Below, in pieces: positions 1 to 13,996 of a stretch of 64,000 nt of DNA. A program made the position numbers and the translations under genes. The notes beneath the pieces were generated by a model, which had not been told where the DNA came from, made no database searches, and saw only the letters and a list, made by a program, of their open reading frames with translations. The DNA comes from Sipunculus nudus (lineage: Eukaryota > Annelida > Sipuncula > Golfingiida > Sipunculidae): assembly GCA_026874595.1 (NCBI GenBank), contig CM049318.1, positions 30,908,956 through 30,972,955 of the forward strand. Reading direction: 5' to 3'. Within the stretch, counting starts at the first letter, position 1; each line of letters begins with the position of its first letter.

Positions 1-1640
1 ATTACTGTTAAAAACTTAATTGCGCTACAAAATATTAATATAACAATTCAGATCTGAAATGAACCTTAAAATGTGTAATTGTTCTGTATGCTGTCTAAAA
101 AATCTCAAATAATTGTTTGTTTTAAATTGTAAACCGTTAGCCGGATTTTGTGTATTTTTTTCATTTTAAATAAATAATTTTGGAGCAGTTTTTCACATTG
201 TTTCCAATGATGAATTAAAGCACCGAGATGTGAAAAACGCAGATATTCCAGTGTATTTGACAGTACATACATGGCGGTTTTTTTTCAAACCGATATTTTG
301 TTTATCATATGGTAAGTAGATGGGTTCTAAGAAGCAAACTTTGTATATTCAGACAGTTCATACATGACGCCACAGGTCAGTTTGTCACAACAAGAGCCAT
401 GCAAGAGGGTACGCTATCAGTTACTGTAGGCCAGCTTGTGGCCAGGCACACGTGTTGTCTATGTGTGCTTTGTGGCAGTTTGTGTGTATTATTCGTTCAG
501 TTATTAAAATAGTGTTTTGTTTGCGTATGGTTTCAGCAAAAGGACAGGCAGGGATAAGAAGTTTTTTAACAACTTGCCTGTAGAGCATTCTTCTGTGATT
601 GGGGGATGGAATGGGGGGAGGGATGTTAGGGTGCCATTAACGTATTTGTTCAACATAAACAAAGAACTTCTGCTGAATCAATACTTCTTAATGATATTCT
701 TGAATTTGGAAAGTCATGATTCCAAAAATATTTTAGGGTTGTATATGGTTGTAATACCATTATATTTTAATTTTAAAATATATTAATGACAAAACAAGGG
801 AAAAGACAAAAATAAATACTACAAATTCAGCAAATCAGATAAAATGAGTTTGCAATGTATTTCCACTTGTTTTCTTCATAAGAATCACAAGTGTTGAACA
901 CAGGAATAACATTGCTGAAAACCACGTGTAGTGAATTCTTGGAAAATACCAGTGGCATGAGTTGTTAAAGGTGGTTTACCATTCCATTCCGAATCCGCCC
1001 TCATGAAAATCTAACATATCATGTCTATGGACTACCCTTATCATATATCTTCTCTAAAACGTAGGTCTTTATATTTAGCTTTGGTTACCGGATCCGGTGA
1101 TTTTGTGAGTAATTATATCGTAGTAATGGCATATTGGCTGTAGACGCGAATTTGGCGAAAAAGTAAATAAACCCTGAAAAACGGTCTTAGCCAGATCGTT
1201 CCAACATTTACACGCTCTTACATGGTATATTAACTGTTTTGTTGGGCTGCGTCAGGCAACCCGACATTTGAAGACCCTGCTTGATTTTTGCCTGCCGTTT
1301 ACCTTCCCAGTCTAGTTAAAGTCCACAGGAGACTGGGCAACTTGAGCAAAGGATCCAACTACAGTAGGTCTTCATTTGACTAGACAATCAAGACTTGATT
1401 ACTGCTGTGTATCACTAGCACTGGCCAGTGGCATTGAATGGAAACCGTTTTACAGCCGTAGGGCACTGCTGTCTTTGTTGGCCATTACTTGCAATCGAAT
1501 GCGTCTGTTCGCAACAAGAACTCCGACATCAAGTAACCTCCACCATGCAAAGCTTGTACATATATTTATATACATATATATTTATTTTTTTGTATATTTA
1601 TGACATTTAACAACACTTCTGACATAAATATCCAGCAATT
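1..1640. other. No gene recognised
   Basis: AT-rich sequence with short chance reading frames only. No splice-bounded coding pattern, tRNA or transposon end was recognised. Confidence 0.5.
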
Positions 1641-4600
1641 CTCCAGGTTTCTCTCCTTTGTCTCTATATCGCTGACAAGTGACAGCAAGACGTATCGTGT
1701 TTGAATCATGTTCTTGACAGTTAAATTGAAATGATGAATAAGCTTTATAAATGCGAGTGAAGTGAGATGAAACAATTGTACTGCTCATTTTATGGCCAGG
1801 CCCGCATGCTTGGGCCTCGTATCTAAATCTGTTAGAGCATAAGGGAATTATGAATGAAACCTCGCTAATGTCAATGCGAGTTGTTAGGCCTGACATCCAA
1901 GCCCAAACAATGCATGGTTGATTACAAACGGGTTATGGTTGATGTGGTCTAGGATAAACTACTCAACTGCTTTCTGAGGGTATAAGGAGCCTAGCGTTGC
2001 GGGACTAGCTATGGTTTTCAAACCGTTGCCAGGCGACAACATCGGCCCATAACTAAGTTTTTAAGGTCACCGCTGGGCCCATGTGGCCCTGACTGCAGGC
2101 CCTTGTGACGCAAAATTTGAAACAATATGAAGTATTAGCAATTTTCAAAATTATTTCGTTTATACGAATACATTTTCTGTTCCAGATTTCGAATTTCTGA
2201 AAAACGAATTTTACTATATATACTTTAGATTAACACATATCCATTTAGATAATACCGTTAGAGTATCAGAGTGAAGTGATCGCATTTAATTTTGTGGTAG
2301 TTCACGATAAACAGGGTACATTTATTTCATGTTATCTGAGTGAAACATATACGTATGTATGATTTTTTTATATGATATATACAAAATATGTAATCAGAGG
2401 AAGAAAACCCAACATCTGTAGAGAGAATATCTTAACTTAGTCTATTCCCAGTACAGATCAGTGATTTTAATACATTGTATGAAACTTTTCTCTATTCAGC
2501 TTACCTTGTAGCCTGTACCCGTCAACGTCTCCCACTGCATTGTAAAGATAGCCGAAAAGAGTAGGCTTTGGCTATGATTTAATGATCTATCGTTTGACGC
2601 ATGTTAGTGGTATGTGTCAATTACGGTATGTCAACACACATCCCTATGCAGATCTGTGCGTGACTATGTGGCGTAAAAAATGGCACAAAGAAACGGACTA
2701 ACGGGTGTCATCATTAAAATAAATTAATTGTCCACGCGATCTTCAGATGTTCATTATAAAATAAACACTATTCCTCTTTAAATATTTAGGGTTCATTCTA
2801 GATCGCTTTTATATGATCTTTTCATGCATGATTAGCTCCTGAAAAATATATATCAATTCATACTTCTTTTCGAAAACTTGCTTAGACCAAGGAGTTAAAA
2901 AGAATGATTTGTCGATGAAGTTTACTGACGCATTCCAAAATCGTGCGAATTAATATTTTCGTATTAAGAAAGGAGAAGAACAAGTATCATGGAAGTTTGC
3001 ATGCTTAAAGTACCAGTAAACTCTCAATTCCAATTCCATTATATCTAATCCAGGTTGAAACATTAACCCTATAAAACTCTTCAATAGAGTATTTTCAAAA
3101 ATTCTATAAACCGTGACCATCTCTGATATTTTTAAGGAATGAAATCGATGCATTCAGGACCGTTAACAACTTTTTTCCATTAATTTTTCCTTAAATGTTA
3201 TAACTTTTACTTATAATAGTACATTCTTATTTAATGTGATATAATCCCTACACTGGAGCCAAGCGTAATCAGTTATGTGTTCAGCTTGCCTGACAAATTT
3301 TACTTCGCAATTGAAGGCTGTCGTATTTGTAAGTCGTGTATTTAGGAATAATTTAATTTCCCCCGAACGTACGTGTACGGCAAGTATTCCTGATGTACCA
3401 GTTTTAGTAATGGTCGCCTTATACAGCTGTTATTTGCTTTGTATTTACACAACTACCTTTGACTGTGCCTTTGCCCAGTTTAATTGAGTTATGAGTTTTC
3501 AGGGAATAACAGGGAGAATTGAACGAGACTTAAGAAATTTGGGGTTTCAGCCAGATGTTCCAGCAGACATGCACAAGCGTTGACAGGCTATGGCGATGAG
3601 CCCGGTTAATAGTAATTTCAAGTGAAGAGTAAGGTAAGATTCTGCTGACGAGTTATATTAGAGGTTAGCTGCTGTTAAGGAGGTGCTGGGAAACATAAAA
3701 TAGTAATAGACCCTACTGACCAATACTGATGAGGCTGAGAATGTCAGACAGAATACAAAGAAACCAAGGACAAATTCGGATGAAATGCTTGGCCAATTTG
3801 TCAAGAGACTCGGAGTTCCAGTTTAGTAAAACCGCCACAAAACGGGTATAAAGCTCCAGCGTAAGGATTAAATCAAATATACATTTTTTTTCCTGTTAGA
3901 GTAGCAGCATTTTTGGAGCTCTCGGTTGCTTTATTGGACGATACTGACTTACCTGACATTATTATTTTATCATATCGGCAGTCGCTTTTAGATAGTGAGG
4001 CTTAACAGTCTTAAATGTGTAATCCACTACAGTACAAAGGTATTCCATATCAGGCAAGATATAAGAAGAAAGATACGGCCGTAAAAAAAGTATTTGTGGC
4101 GGCGATGATTCCATTGTTGCTCATTTCATCATCGACATCTCTCGAATAAAGTTTAATATTACATGTAGCCAAACAAAATATGTATCGCAATCTAATATTT
4201 TATATAATATCGCAGCAAGTGTACATTTAATTTGGTTGGATAATTTCCAATTGCTGTAAATGATAATCGAGTTTATTGCTTTCTTTTTATTGTTATCCTT
4301 CTTTCCAAAAGTTTATTTCACTTGAATTTCTTCATAAATTATAAAACAATGGTGCATCAAACTTTTTTTCTGACAGAAAATTAAAAAAATCAATTAAAAA
4401 ATAAGCAATAAGGTGTCGATAGACCCTCTTGTTGGAAATCATTGCTACCTTCCAAATAAAGTATACATGTATTCAAAGAGTTAGATCCAGACGAAATTTA
4501 TTGAACCTTTCTTTTGTCTAACAATATAACTTTATACTGTCTGAACATTCGCAAAATCTAGGCATGACCGATTAACGTTTTTTAAAACAATAATAACTTC

Positions 4601-4865
4601 TGTTGTTGTTGGCCATTCTCCAGTTGTAGAGCTTGGCCTTTTCAATTTACATATTTTGCTGCATTCCGTACTGGAACTGGGGTAAATGCACATCCATTGT
4701 TGTTGCGTATATATGCGCAGCTTCATTTGTCCAAGGAAAACATTTCCCAAGTACACCTTGACGATATAACTTACTTACATTTTTACATTATTTCGTCTTT
4801 ACTATTTCATCGTTTATATTTAAACTTAATGTTTCTTATTTCGACCCCATGCTCGGATTTCTCTC
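1640..4865. repeat. Tandem unit, copy 1
   Basis: Begins near gctgacaagtgacagcaaga and runs through blocks shared with the later units: gtgaagtgatcgcatttaat, the 'Act on EGF' lacking AT-rich middle, the cttgcctgacaaatt block near 3285 and the gag-like block. Compared with copy 2 it lacks about 0.6 kb including the (TA)n array. Confidence 0.75.
3520..4140 (+). pseudogene. Gag-like coding relic in tandem copy 1
   Basis: A stretch from about 3893 reads in frame with DDTDLP, then a YRQ and DSEA, ending at TAA. The order 'FWxLF ... DLP ... LSYLQ ... DxEA' resembles the DUF1759 gag domain of BEL/Pao retroelements. The rest is broken by stops and shifts. Family assignment is tentative. Confidence 0.4.
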
Positions 4866-6087
4866 CTTTAACTCAATAGTAAGACGATCGTGTTTGAAGA
4901 GTGTTCTTCATGACATTAGAATTGAAATAGTGAATCAGCTTAAAAGTGCGAGTTGAAGTAGATGAAACAATGGTACTGCTCATCATATGGCACAAGCGAA
5001 CTATGAATGATACCTCACCATTGTCCGTGAAAGTTGTGAGGCCTCAAATCCAAGTCCAAACTGACAAACAATGGTTGGCTGATTACAAACGAGAATGATT
5101 GATTACACACATGTGCTCTAGGATCAACTACTCAGCTGCTTTCTTGGGTAAAAAGAGCCTAGCGTTGCTGTGATAGTTGACGTTTTCACATCGTTGCCAA
5201 GGAACAATACGGTCGAGAATAAGTTTCAGGGTCACCACTGAGCCCGTGTGGCTCTGACTACAGGCCCTTGTGAATCGGATTTTGAATCAAGTTGAAGTAT
5301 TTACCATTTTCAAAATTATTTCGTTAATATGTACACATTTTCTCTTCCTGATTTTGAATTTTGGAAAAATAAATTTTCGTAAATTCGCCATTCGGGAAAT
5401 TTCGCTTACTCTTTATACTTGGATTAACAGTTCTCCAATTGGATACGTTTTTATATCATCAAGGCGCATTGTATTTTTAAGATTTACATATATTAATACT
5501 CATCGTTAAAATAGTTTTTATTTAGTGCTAGTAACATTCTTATTGTATCCCTGCATCTTCATTTTTACAATGTTGCAGTTATTTATTATAGTTATATATG
5601 TTTAGTTTTCCCTTTTGTAAGTAAACATGCATTTCATAAAACAAGATAAAAGACAAATGGTAATATTCAGTTTAAGGAGGTGTAAAAATAACATGTCCTT
5701 CTGCGAGATAAACCTTTTGGTGTATTTCAATTATGTTAATACGGTAGGCAAAACTAATTTTAGGTGATTTTCGTAGAAACATGGGTTAGGTGTAAAACAA
5801 ATAAACTAAGGTTAATAACGCAAAAAAGAGGTAATTTGAAATCGAAGATAATCCACAAAACTAATTTATATCATCATGTGATAATCATAGTATTTCTTCA
5901 TTCGCTCTAGTGTACCCCCTTCGCGCTATGAATGTGGAATAGGAACTTGGATGAAATATACAAATATTGGTATAAATGATATTTTGAACTATCAAGATGC
6001 TTTATTTATTTTTTTCACCTGGGTGGATTATTTTCAACACAGTCCTGGAATTTGATTAGCATATTATAAATATTGGGTTTAACCCAG

Positions 6088-6088
<1 letters not shown>

Positions 6089-6134
<46 letters not shown>
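6089..6134. repeat. (TA)n microsatellite in tandem copy 2
   Basis: About 23 TA repeats. Copy 3 has its own array at the comparable place (12062-12115). Confidence 0.95.
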
Positions 6135-6140
<6 letters not shown>

Positions 6141-7539
6141 TAATATTCTGGGGATCTCTTGACTTTATATGGTTTATGATATAATACTGATAGAGTGTTA
6201 GAGTGAAGTGATCGCATTTAATTTTGTGGTAGTTCACGAAAAACAGGGTACAATTACTTCATGTTATATGAGTGAAATATATACATATGTATGATATTTT
6301 TATATGATATATATGATATAAGCCATCAGAGTAAGAATACCCAACTTCTGTAGAGAGAAAATATCGACGTAGTCTCTTTCCAGTACAGATCAGTGATGTG
6401 TATACATTGTATGAGACGATTCTCTATGTCTACACAAATCCCTATGAAAATCTGTGCCTGACTATGAGGCGTTAAAAATGTCAAAAGAAACGGACAAATG
6501 AATGCCATCATTAAAATTAATTAACTGTCGACTCTATCTTCAGATGTTCATTATGAGATAAACACTATTCCCCTTCAAATAAAACACGTGGTACAAACAC
6601 TTTGTACAACAAATCTGGAAAAAAAAACGTTTTTTGTTCAGGTGGTGTTTTTTTGATGCATCATTAGCTCCTGAAATATATATATCAATTCATACTTTTT
6701 TTTATTAACTTGCTAAAACCAAGAAGCTTAAGGGGCAACGTCCTTATTGAATCTTCTTTTTGTTGATGATGATTGCTGATGCATTTCATAATCGGGCGAA
6801 TTAATCTGTTCTTATTATGAAAGGAGGTAGAACAAGTCTCATGGACAATTGCATGCTAAAATATCAGTGAACTCTCACTGACAATTCCACTATATCAATT
6901 CCAGTTTGAAACATTAACTCTATAAAAACTCTTGTATAAAGTGTTTTCTTAAGTTCTAGAAAATGTCACCATCTCTGAGAACTTTAAGGAATTAAATCGA
7001 TTCATTCAAGACCATCAACAGCTTTTTTTAACATTATTTTACGTTAAACGTTATAACTTTACAATTTAATAGTACATTATTATTTAATGTTAAGCAGACA
7101 GTCTGAGAGTGGGTTGTGATTTGCCTAGTTAAAAATGTATTGGTATAATCCCTATACTGGAACCAAGCGTAATCTGTTATGTGTATATAAATTAATAAAA
7201 CAATAACAACCGATTGAATGATAAACTTATATTTTATTCCCTCAAGGGGGATATATTGGCCAAAATTAAACAACTACACATGTTGCATTACTGACTCTGC
7301 AATACATTTATATCTTCAGCTTGCTTGACAAATTGTACTCTCGCAATTGAAAGCTGTCGTATTTTAAAGTCATGTAATTATGAATAATGTAATGTTCCCT
7401 GAATGTAGTTGTACGACATGTATTCCTGATGTACCAATGATAGTGATGGTTGCCTTAAACGGCTGTAATTTGTTTTGTATTTACACTATTAACTTTGGGA
7501 GTGCCTTTGCCCAGTTTAATTGAGTTATGATTTACAGGG

Positions 7540-8310
7540 AATAACAGGGAGAAATTTAAGAAATTTGAGGTTACCGCCAGATGATGCAGCAGAGATGCAC
7601 AAACGCTGACAGGCTATGGGATGAACCCGGTTGATTGCGTTGAGTTACAGGATTCTGGTGACGAGTTAGGTTAGAGGTTAGCTGCTATTAACGAGGCTCA
7701 GGGAGAACATAAAATATATATAGACCATACTGAGCTCAAGATTGTTATTGAAGAGGCCGAGAATGTCAGAAAGAATATAAAGAAACCTACGATAAATTCG
7801 GATGAAATGCTTGGCCTATTTATTAAGAGATACGGAATCCCTCTTTAGCAAGACGGCCACTAAACCGTTATAAGGCTCTCGCGTTTGGATTCAATCAAAT
7901 TTATAGGTTTCCTGTTAGAGTAGCAACATTTTGGGAGCTCTTCATTGCTTATGTGGACGATACAGACTTACCAGGCGTTATAATGTTATCATATCTGCAG
8001 TGGATTCTGGATAGTGAGGCTAAACATTCTTATATACTTATATAGGTAACCCACTAGAGTAGAAAGGTATTCCATAGCATGCAAGATATAAAAAGAGATA
8101 TCCGGCCGTAGAAAACGTATTTGTGGCGGCGATGATGGGGATTGGTTACTGTTCTTGCTGTTGGTGAAGAGCGAATTTAAGAAGTCACTCGTTGCTTCCT
8201 TGAGCGGAGCTAGAAAACACACTACAGGGAACATATGCTTGTACCAATTACATCTTCTTAACCAAGGAAAGAAGTGGAAAGTGTATCTCATCTGTCTCTT
8301 TCCCATGTCT
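7540..8310 (+). pseudogene. Gag-like coding relic in tandem copy 2
   Basis: The best-preserved of three. About 39 codons (7913-8035) are open and include FWELF, DDTDLP, LSYLQ and DSEA. Upstream fragments include SGDEL, NIK, AENVR and NSDEML. Similarity to the BEL/Pao gag domain DUF1759 is inferred from these words only. Confidence 0.45.
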
Positions 8311-9532
8311 TAATAGGTAAGAGCGCCGGGTTTGAGGCCACAGCCATAATAGAAGGGTAAATCAATCAGGATCTAAACGCCAGGAAATCAACCCGGCAAG
8401 GGCGGCTGAATTTATGTTGGCATTTTTTATAGCCCTTCCCGGGGTTTGCCTCCATTTCGATTGTCATTGTTGATAAGTTTAACATTAAACGTTGTCAAAC
8501 AAAATCTGTATACAATCACGTTAAATCTGAAATTTAAATGATATAACAGCAAGATCACATTAAACTTCGTTGGATAATTTCTCATTGCTGTAAATGTTTA
8601 TCGAGTTCATTTTTTTTCTTTTTATTGTAACCCTTTTTTGCAAAAGTTTATTACACATTAATTTCTTCATAAATTATAAAACAATGGTGCATCAAACTTT
8701 TCTCTGACATAAAATACCATCAATTTAAAAATCAATAATAAAAACCTGATAAGAGCCTGGTGTTGGAAATCTTTGCTGCTTTTCAAATTAAGTATACATG
8801 TGTTCAAAGAGGTAGATCCAATCCATATTTATTGGCCCTTTCTTTTGTCTTACAATAAAATGTTATGCTGACTGAACATTCGCAAGGTAAAAAGCATGAC
8901 CGTTTCACATTTTCTAAAACAATAAGACCTGTTTTTGTTGGTCATTCTCCAGTTGTAGAGCTTGGCCTTTACAATTAACATATTATGCAACATTCCGTAC
9001 TGGAACTTGCGTAAATGCACATCCATTATTGTTGTATATATATGCGCAGCTGCATTTGTCCAAGAAAAACATTTTTCTAGGTACAACTGGACCATAAAAT
9101 TTATTAACATTTTTACATTCTTTCGTCTTTACGATCTCATCATATATATTTAAACTTGTTTTTTTTTACCCCATACTCCCAGTGGCATAACCGTACTGTC
9201 TGGTGATGACCTAAAAACTGGTTCTTTATTGCCGGTGAATATTTTTTGTTCCAGATCTTAGGTGTAGCGTGTTGAATAGAGCAAGTGAAGAGAATGTGTT
9301 TGATACTTTCTTGGCCACAGTTCAATCAGACCTTTCTGACACCAGTTACTATGATATAATGGAAACACTTACTTTATCCCAAGGACATGCAAGTTTTGTT
9401 AAAGATTGATCTCCCATCCTACTAATATATGTATGTTATTTCCTATTGAATGGTACCCAACACTCAAAGCACTAGCTGGTATACTCGCAGTAAATGTTTT
9501 GGATGTCAGAGACCGAAGTAACCAGACATTTT

Positions 9533-9590
9533 ACAGAACTGATCACGAGACCAGTCAGGTAACAGAACTGATCACGAGACCAGTCAGGTA
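9533..9590. repeat. Perfect 29-bp tandem duplication
   Basis: The unit acagaactgatcacgagacc + agtcaggta occurs twice in a row without a change, so the duplication is recent. Confidence 0.9.
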
Positions 9591-10133
9591 ACATATGTCG
9601 GCCAGTTTGTTAAATCTGCAAGTAGGTTTAACATATAAGGTTAGAGCTATAATTACTGAAAACACTTGACTGTTTAACCTGACATAATTAATTTAATGTT
9701 TATCAGGCCTGCACATCAAAGATGTTTGAATCTACAAGATGTGCCACTTACAAATTACTGAAGTAATTCAGATTAGTTACAATACACCTTTAAATCAAAA
9801 CAATATTTTACTAGTAATACAAGTTCACTTACATGTAATTATCCGGGTATCAGGCTGAATCATATATTTTGTAGTAAGGTAAAATGTTTTAATTAAAGTT
9901 TATATTTTCTGAATTATATGTGTATTTCATTTTAGACTTAATTTAAACATGGATGTTGAAGTACACTTTTACAGATTGGAGGACTATTAGCGATTGCTAC
10001 CCTATACACCTGTAAATTCCTTTGTGTTTGCCGGGGTACGGTGTGACCATACTCGCGGGTACGGAGTGTCTTTGCCAAGTTGAAATACTATCATTATCAT
10101 TGATAATGCTGTTTCTTTGTAATGCTCTTCTAT

Positions 10134-10135
<2 letters not shown>

Positions 10136-10179
<44 letters not shown>
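10136..10179. repeat. (TA)n microsatellite
   Basis: About 22 TA repeats between tandem copies 2 and 3. Confidence 0.95.
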
Positions 10180-10181
<2 letters not shown>

Positions 10182-12059
10182 AATATAATATGTAAATATA
10201 AAGTTCCGTTTTTTTTCCATGAGCTTCGGGGGACAAGCTCTCCTTTCGGAAAAAAATACAAATTTTCGGAAAATCTTACATGGGTCAAACATAAAGTTAG
10301 TACGACAGTTAATGATTGAATTAACGCCATTTTTAGGGAACTTCATGTTTTTCTTTTCGATTTATGTAACTGACTTATTAAGATATTAGATTTATTGCAG
10401 AGCTTGATTGGTACGGATTACCCAACCTATTTTTCAAATACGTGCTTCCCCTTTTTTCAACAAAATTACCGAGGGAAAAAGGTCAAATGACATCGCCATT
10501 TGTGTAGTTTCCTTAACGACCACAAGCAGCACCATACGGCACACGCAAGGCAAGGGAATAAAAGTTTGAGAACGATCGTCAAGCCTACTAATTAAAGTGG
10601 ATAATTTATAATTTTCAGATCTAACGTAGCTTTCAACATATTTAATTCATTAGCCGACCCCGCATATTTAACTTCCTGCCTCCGTTTTATCATAATTCTC
10701 TCTTTTATTTAAAATATCGTGATGATGGTAGGCTTGTCACCACGGTCGAGCCTCAAAAGGGTTGTCAGCTTGTGATCAAAGCATCACGCCGTCGGCTTTC
10801 TCTCTTTTAACTCAATTTTGCTGACAAGTGACAGCGAGACGATATTGTTTGAATAATGTTCTTCATGAGAGTAAAATTAAAATTGTGAATCAGCTAAATA
10901 AATGCAAGATAATGAAACAATTGTACTAATCATTTTATGGCCAGGCCTGCATGCTTTGGCCTCGCATCTAAACCTGTTCGAGCACAAGCGAATTATGAAT
11001 GATACCTCACCAGTGTCCGTGCGAGTTGTAGGGCTCACATCCTAGCCAAATCCGACAAACAATGCTTGGTTGATTATAAACGATAATGGTTGATTACAAA
11101 CGTGCTCTAGGATAAAGTACTCAGCTGCTTTCTGAGGGAATAAGGAGCCTAGCGTTGCTGGACTTGCTGTATTTTTCACACCGTTGCCAAGCGACAAATT
11201 CGGCCGAGAACTAAGTTTCAAGGTCACCACTGGGCCCATGTGGCTCTGACTACAGGCTCTTGTGACTTGAAATTTGAAACCATTTGAAGTATTTACAATT
11301 TGGAACATCAATTCGTGAATATGAATACAATCTTCCAGATTTTGAATTTGGGATAAACGAATTAGATACGTTTTCATTTCATAAATTCGCATTTTATTTT
11401 AAAGATATACATATCTTAATACTCATTGTTAAAATAGTTAACATTGCAGTTGATTATTATTGTTATATATGTTTAGTTTAATCTTTTGTAGTAAAGCATG
11501 CATTCTATAAAACAAGATAAAAAACAAACGGTAATATTCAGTTTTAAGAAGGTGTTACAATAACCGTTCCTTCTGCGAGATAAACCTATTCGTTTAATTG
11601 AATTATGTTTAATACGGCTGGTCATACTAATTTTAGATAATCTTCGTAGAAATACGGGTAGGTGTAATACAAGTGAACTTAAGTTTATACTGCAACAAAG
11701 AAGGAAAGCTGAAATCGATAATAATCTACAAAGCTAATTTATATCATCATGTGATAATCATAGTTTTTCTTTCACCCACTGGAGTGTACCCCCTACGCGC
11801 TATGAATGTGGAATAAGAACTAGGATAAAATATAAAAATATTAGTATTAACATTTTTTTGAGCTTTTAGGATGTTTCATACATTTTTAAACTTGAGTGGA
11901 TTATTTTCAAGGAAGTCATTGAATTGGGTTAGCATATAATAAATATTGGGTTTATCCCAGATAAGGCATAGCAATTATAAGGTGACTTGTTTTTGAATAC
12001 CTCCGTTAAAACACATATAAGCCACACTTATTTATCAAATTGTCTAATGTGTACGTTGT

Positions 12060-12061
<2 letters not shown>

Positions 12062-12115
<54 letters not shown>
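12062..12115. repeat. (TA)n microsatellite in tandem copy 3
   Basis: About 27 TA repeats, followed by a shorter TA run at 12124-12133. Confidence 0.95.
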
Positions 12116-12119
<4 letters not shown>

Positions 12120-12515
12120 AAGTATATATATATACATCTGTATGATATTTTGTATATAACATATTTGATATATGCCATCAGAGTAAGAATACCCCACTTC
12201 TGTAGAGAGAAAATCTTAACTGAAGTATCTCTTCAGTACCCTTCAGTGATTTTTATACATCATATGAGACGATTCTCTATTCAGCTTATCTTGTTGCCTG
12301 TACCCGTCAATGTGTCTCCCTGCATTATAAAGACATCCGAGAAGAGTAAGCTGTGGCTGTAATTTGATGATCTATCGTTTGACACATGTTAGTGGTATGC
12401 ACTCGTTATCAATTACGGTGTGTCAACACAAGTCCCTATGAAGATCTTTGCGTGATTATGGAGCGTAAAAAAGTCACAAAGAAACGGACAAATTAATGCC
12501 ATTATTAAAATTAAT

Positions 12516-13996
12516 TACCGTATTTGACGTATTAAGCGCCCCGGGCGCTCTCAAAATTAAATTTTTCCAAATTTTTATACCCTAATAAGCGCCCCCAACA
12601 TCTGCCAACTTCCAAAGTGCATTACGATCCTCCAATTCAACACTGCGGCTTGTGTACGCGTGTTTGACTTCACAGCACATTCAGGACAATTCAGAAAAAA
12701 ACAACGATCATTTAACAATGGTTGTGTAATCCAAGTGATACCGATTTGCAGAAGATTTTATTTTGTGTTGCATGAGAGAATTGTCTGAATGACTACAGTT
12801 CGAGATTTCCTTTGCAGGTGAATAGGAAAAATAAGGATGGTAATAAATGAACGCTTTTATATAAGTCAACGCCTAATAAGGTAGCAGAATATATAAAATG
12901 GTCATATAAAAATATGTAAAACAGTATTTATTTGAACGATGAAAAAAATATTTACGGGACATCGGTACCCCGATTATGTCAGTCACCTTGCGCAAATACC
13001 AAATACAAAATCCGGGGTTTTGTTTTAAAATTGTTAGGAAATTTGTCATATTTATATCCCACGGTAACAAGGTCCCTTTCTTGAACTTTGTTGATCCGTT
13101 ATAATACATTCATTTCTCGACGTAGTCCAATAATACAAGCTTGACAAACATTGTCACCTGAGGAAAGGCCGCTTCATATTTATAATTATAATGCGCTACT
13201 GGTTGTCTTGTAATTGAAATGCCATGAGCGAGTCTCCGTGTATGTCAGTGTGCAAGCCAGCTGACAGCGTCCGCATTCACTGGACTCATGAACATTACGC
13301 AATAAATACGGCACCATATGAAAAATTCATCCTTGTTTTAACATGCATATTACGTGCTACTGGATGGCACTTGGTTAGGCAAGTTCCCAGCATCCCTTGC
13401 GCAAGCGCTGTATACACACAGATTAACCCAGGGCACTGGGATCTTGAGTACACGGGTAAGCCCTGCACGCTGTCAGCGGCATCGACAATTATATCAATGT
13501 GTACATGTTTCTAAGTGCATTGCCAAAATATTTTTTGGCATAAAATACATTAAAACATTTATCAGGATTGGGCATTCCGTTTTGGTCTGTCAATTCCGCA
13601 ATTCCGTCCGCGGTCGCGTAAATTCACTGGCTCTACTGTCAGAAGGGCTTTCATATATTGATTCAGTTAAAATCCCTGTGTCAATGCAGCAAGGGCAAAC
13701 CTTTTCTTACCAATTATTTAGCTATGTGCACATGGAAATCTGATGTATAAACGATAAATTCAAACAAAAACAAAGCATTGTAATGTTCTTTATTGAGTGT
13801 ATATTACCACCATACGGACATGATCACTGATATTCACGGCGTCAAGTTCGGCCGACTTAATAATTCAAATTGCCGTAAATTTTCCTTGGCGGCCCTGAGG
13901 ACGCTGAGAAACTTGTACCAGTGTATAAGACGGCCGCTCTTCTTTGCCAATATTTTAGGGTATAATTTATCGTCCTGTACACGAGCAAATACGGTA
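12516..13996. mobile_element. Nonautonomous DNA transposon with TA target duplication
   Basis: Left end TA-CCGTATTTGACG, right end GCAAATACGG-TA: a 9-bp inverted end CCGTATTTG flanked by TA. Inside the left end are CGCCCCGGGCG and repeats of taagcgccc/aatacgcc type. It interrupts tandem copy 3. The right flank does not rejoin the unit until about 14045, so the true right boundary may lie further on. No transposase was recognised in its two modest reading frames. Confidence 0.5.

Larger units (their letters stand above)
4865..9990. repeat. Tandem unit, copy 2 (fullest)
   Basis: Starts around ctctcctttaactcaatag. Holds the (TA)n array at 6.09 kb, the gtgaagtgatcgcatttaat block at 6.2 kb, the gag-like relic at 7.5-8.3 kb and a tail to about 9.99 kb that also occurs after copy 4 near 19.56-20.2 kb (for example gattagttacaatac against gattggttacaatag). 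Divergence between units is considerable, so the duplication is old. Confidence 0.7.

Noticed and set aside
8962-9153. Protein-coding frames in the tandem units (8.85-9.15 kb and others)
   Set aside because: The same positions in the other units are not open, so these are chance frames.
10002-10346. 114-codon minus-strand frame
   Set aside because: It is kept open by a (TA)n array (Ile-Tyr repeats); flanks show no coding pattern.
13224-13743. Overlapping 96- and 129-codon frames as genes
   Set aside because: They lie inside a transposon insertion, resemble no known protein, and overlap in different frames.
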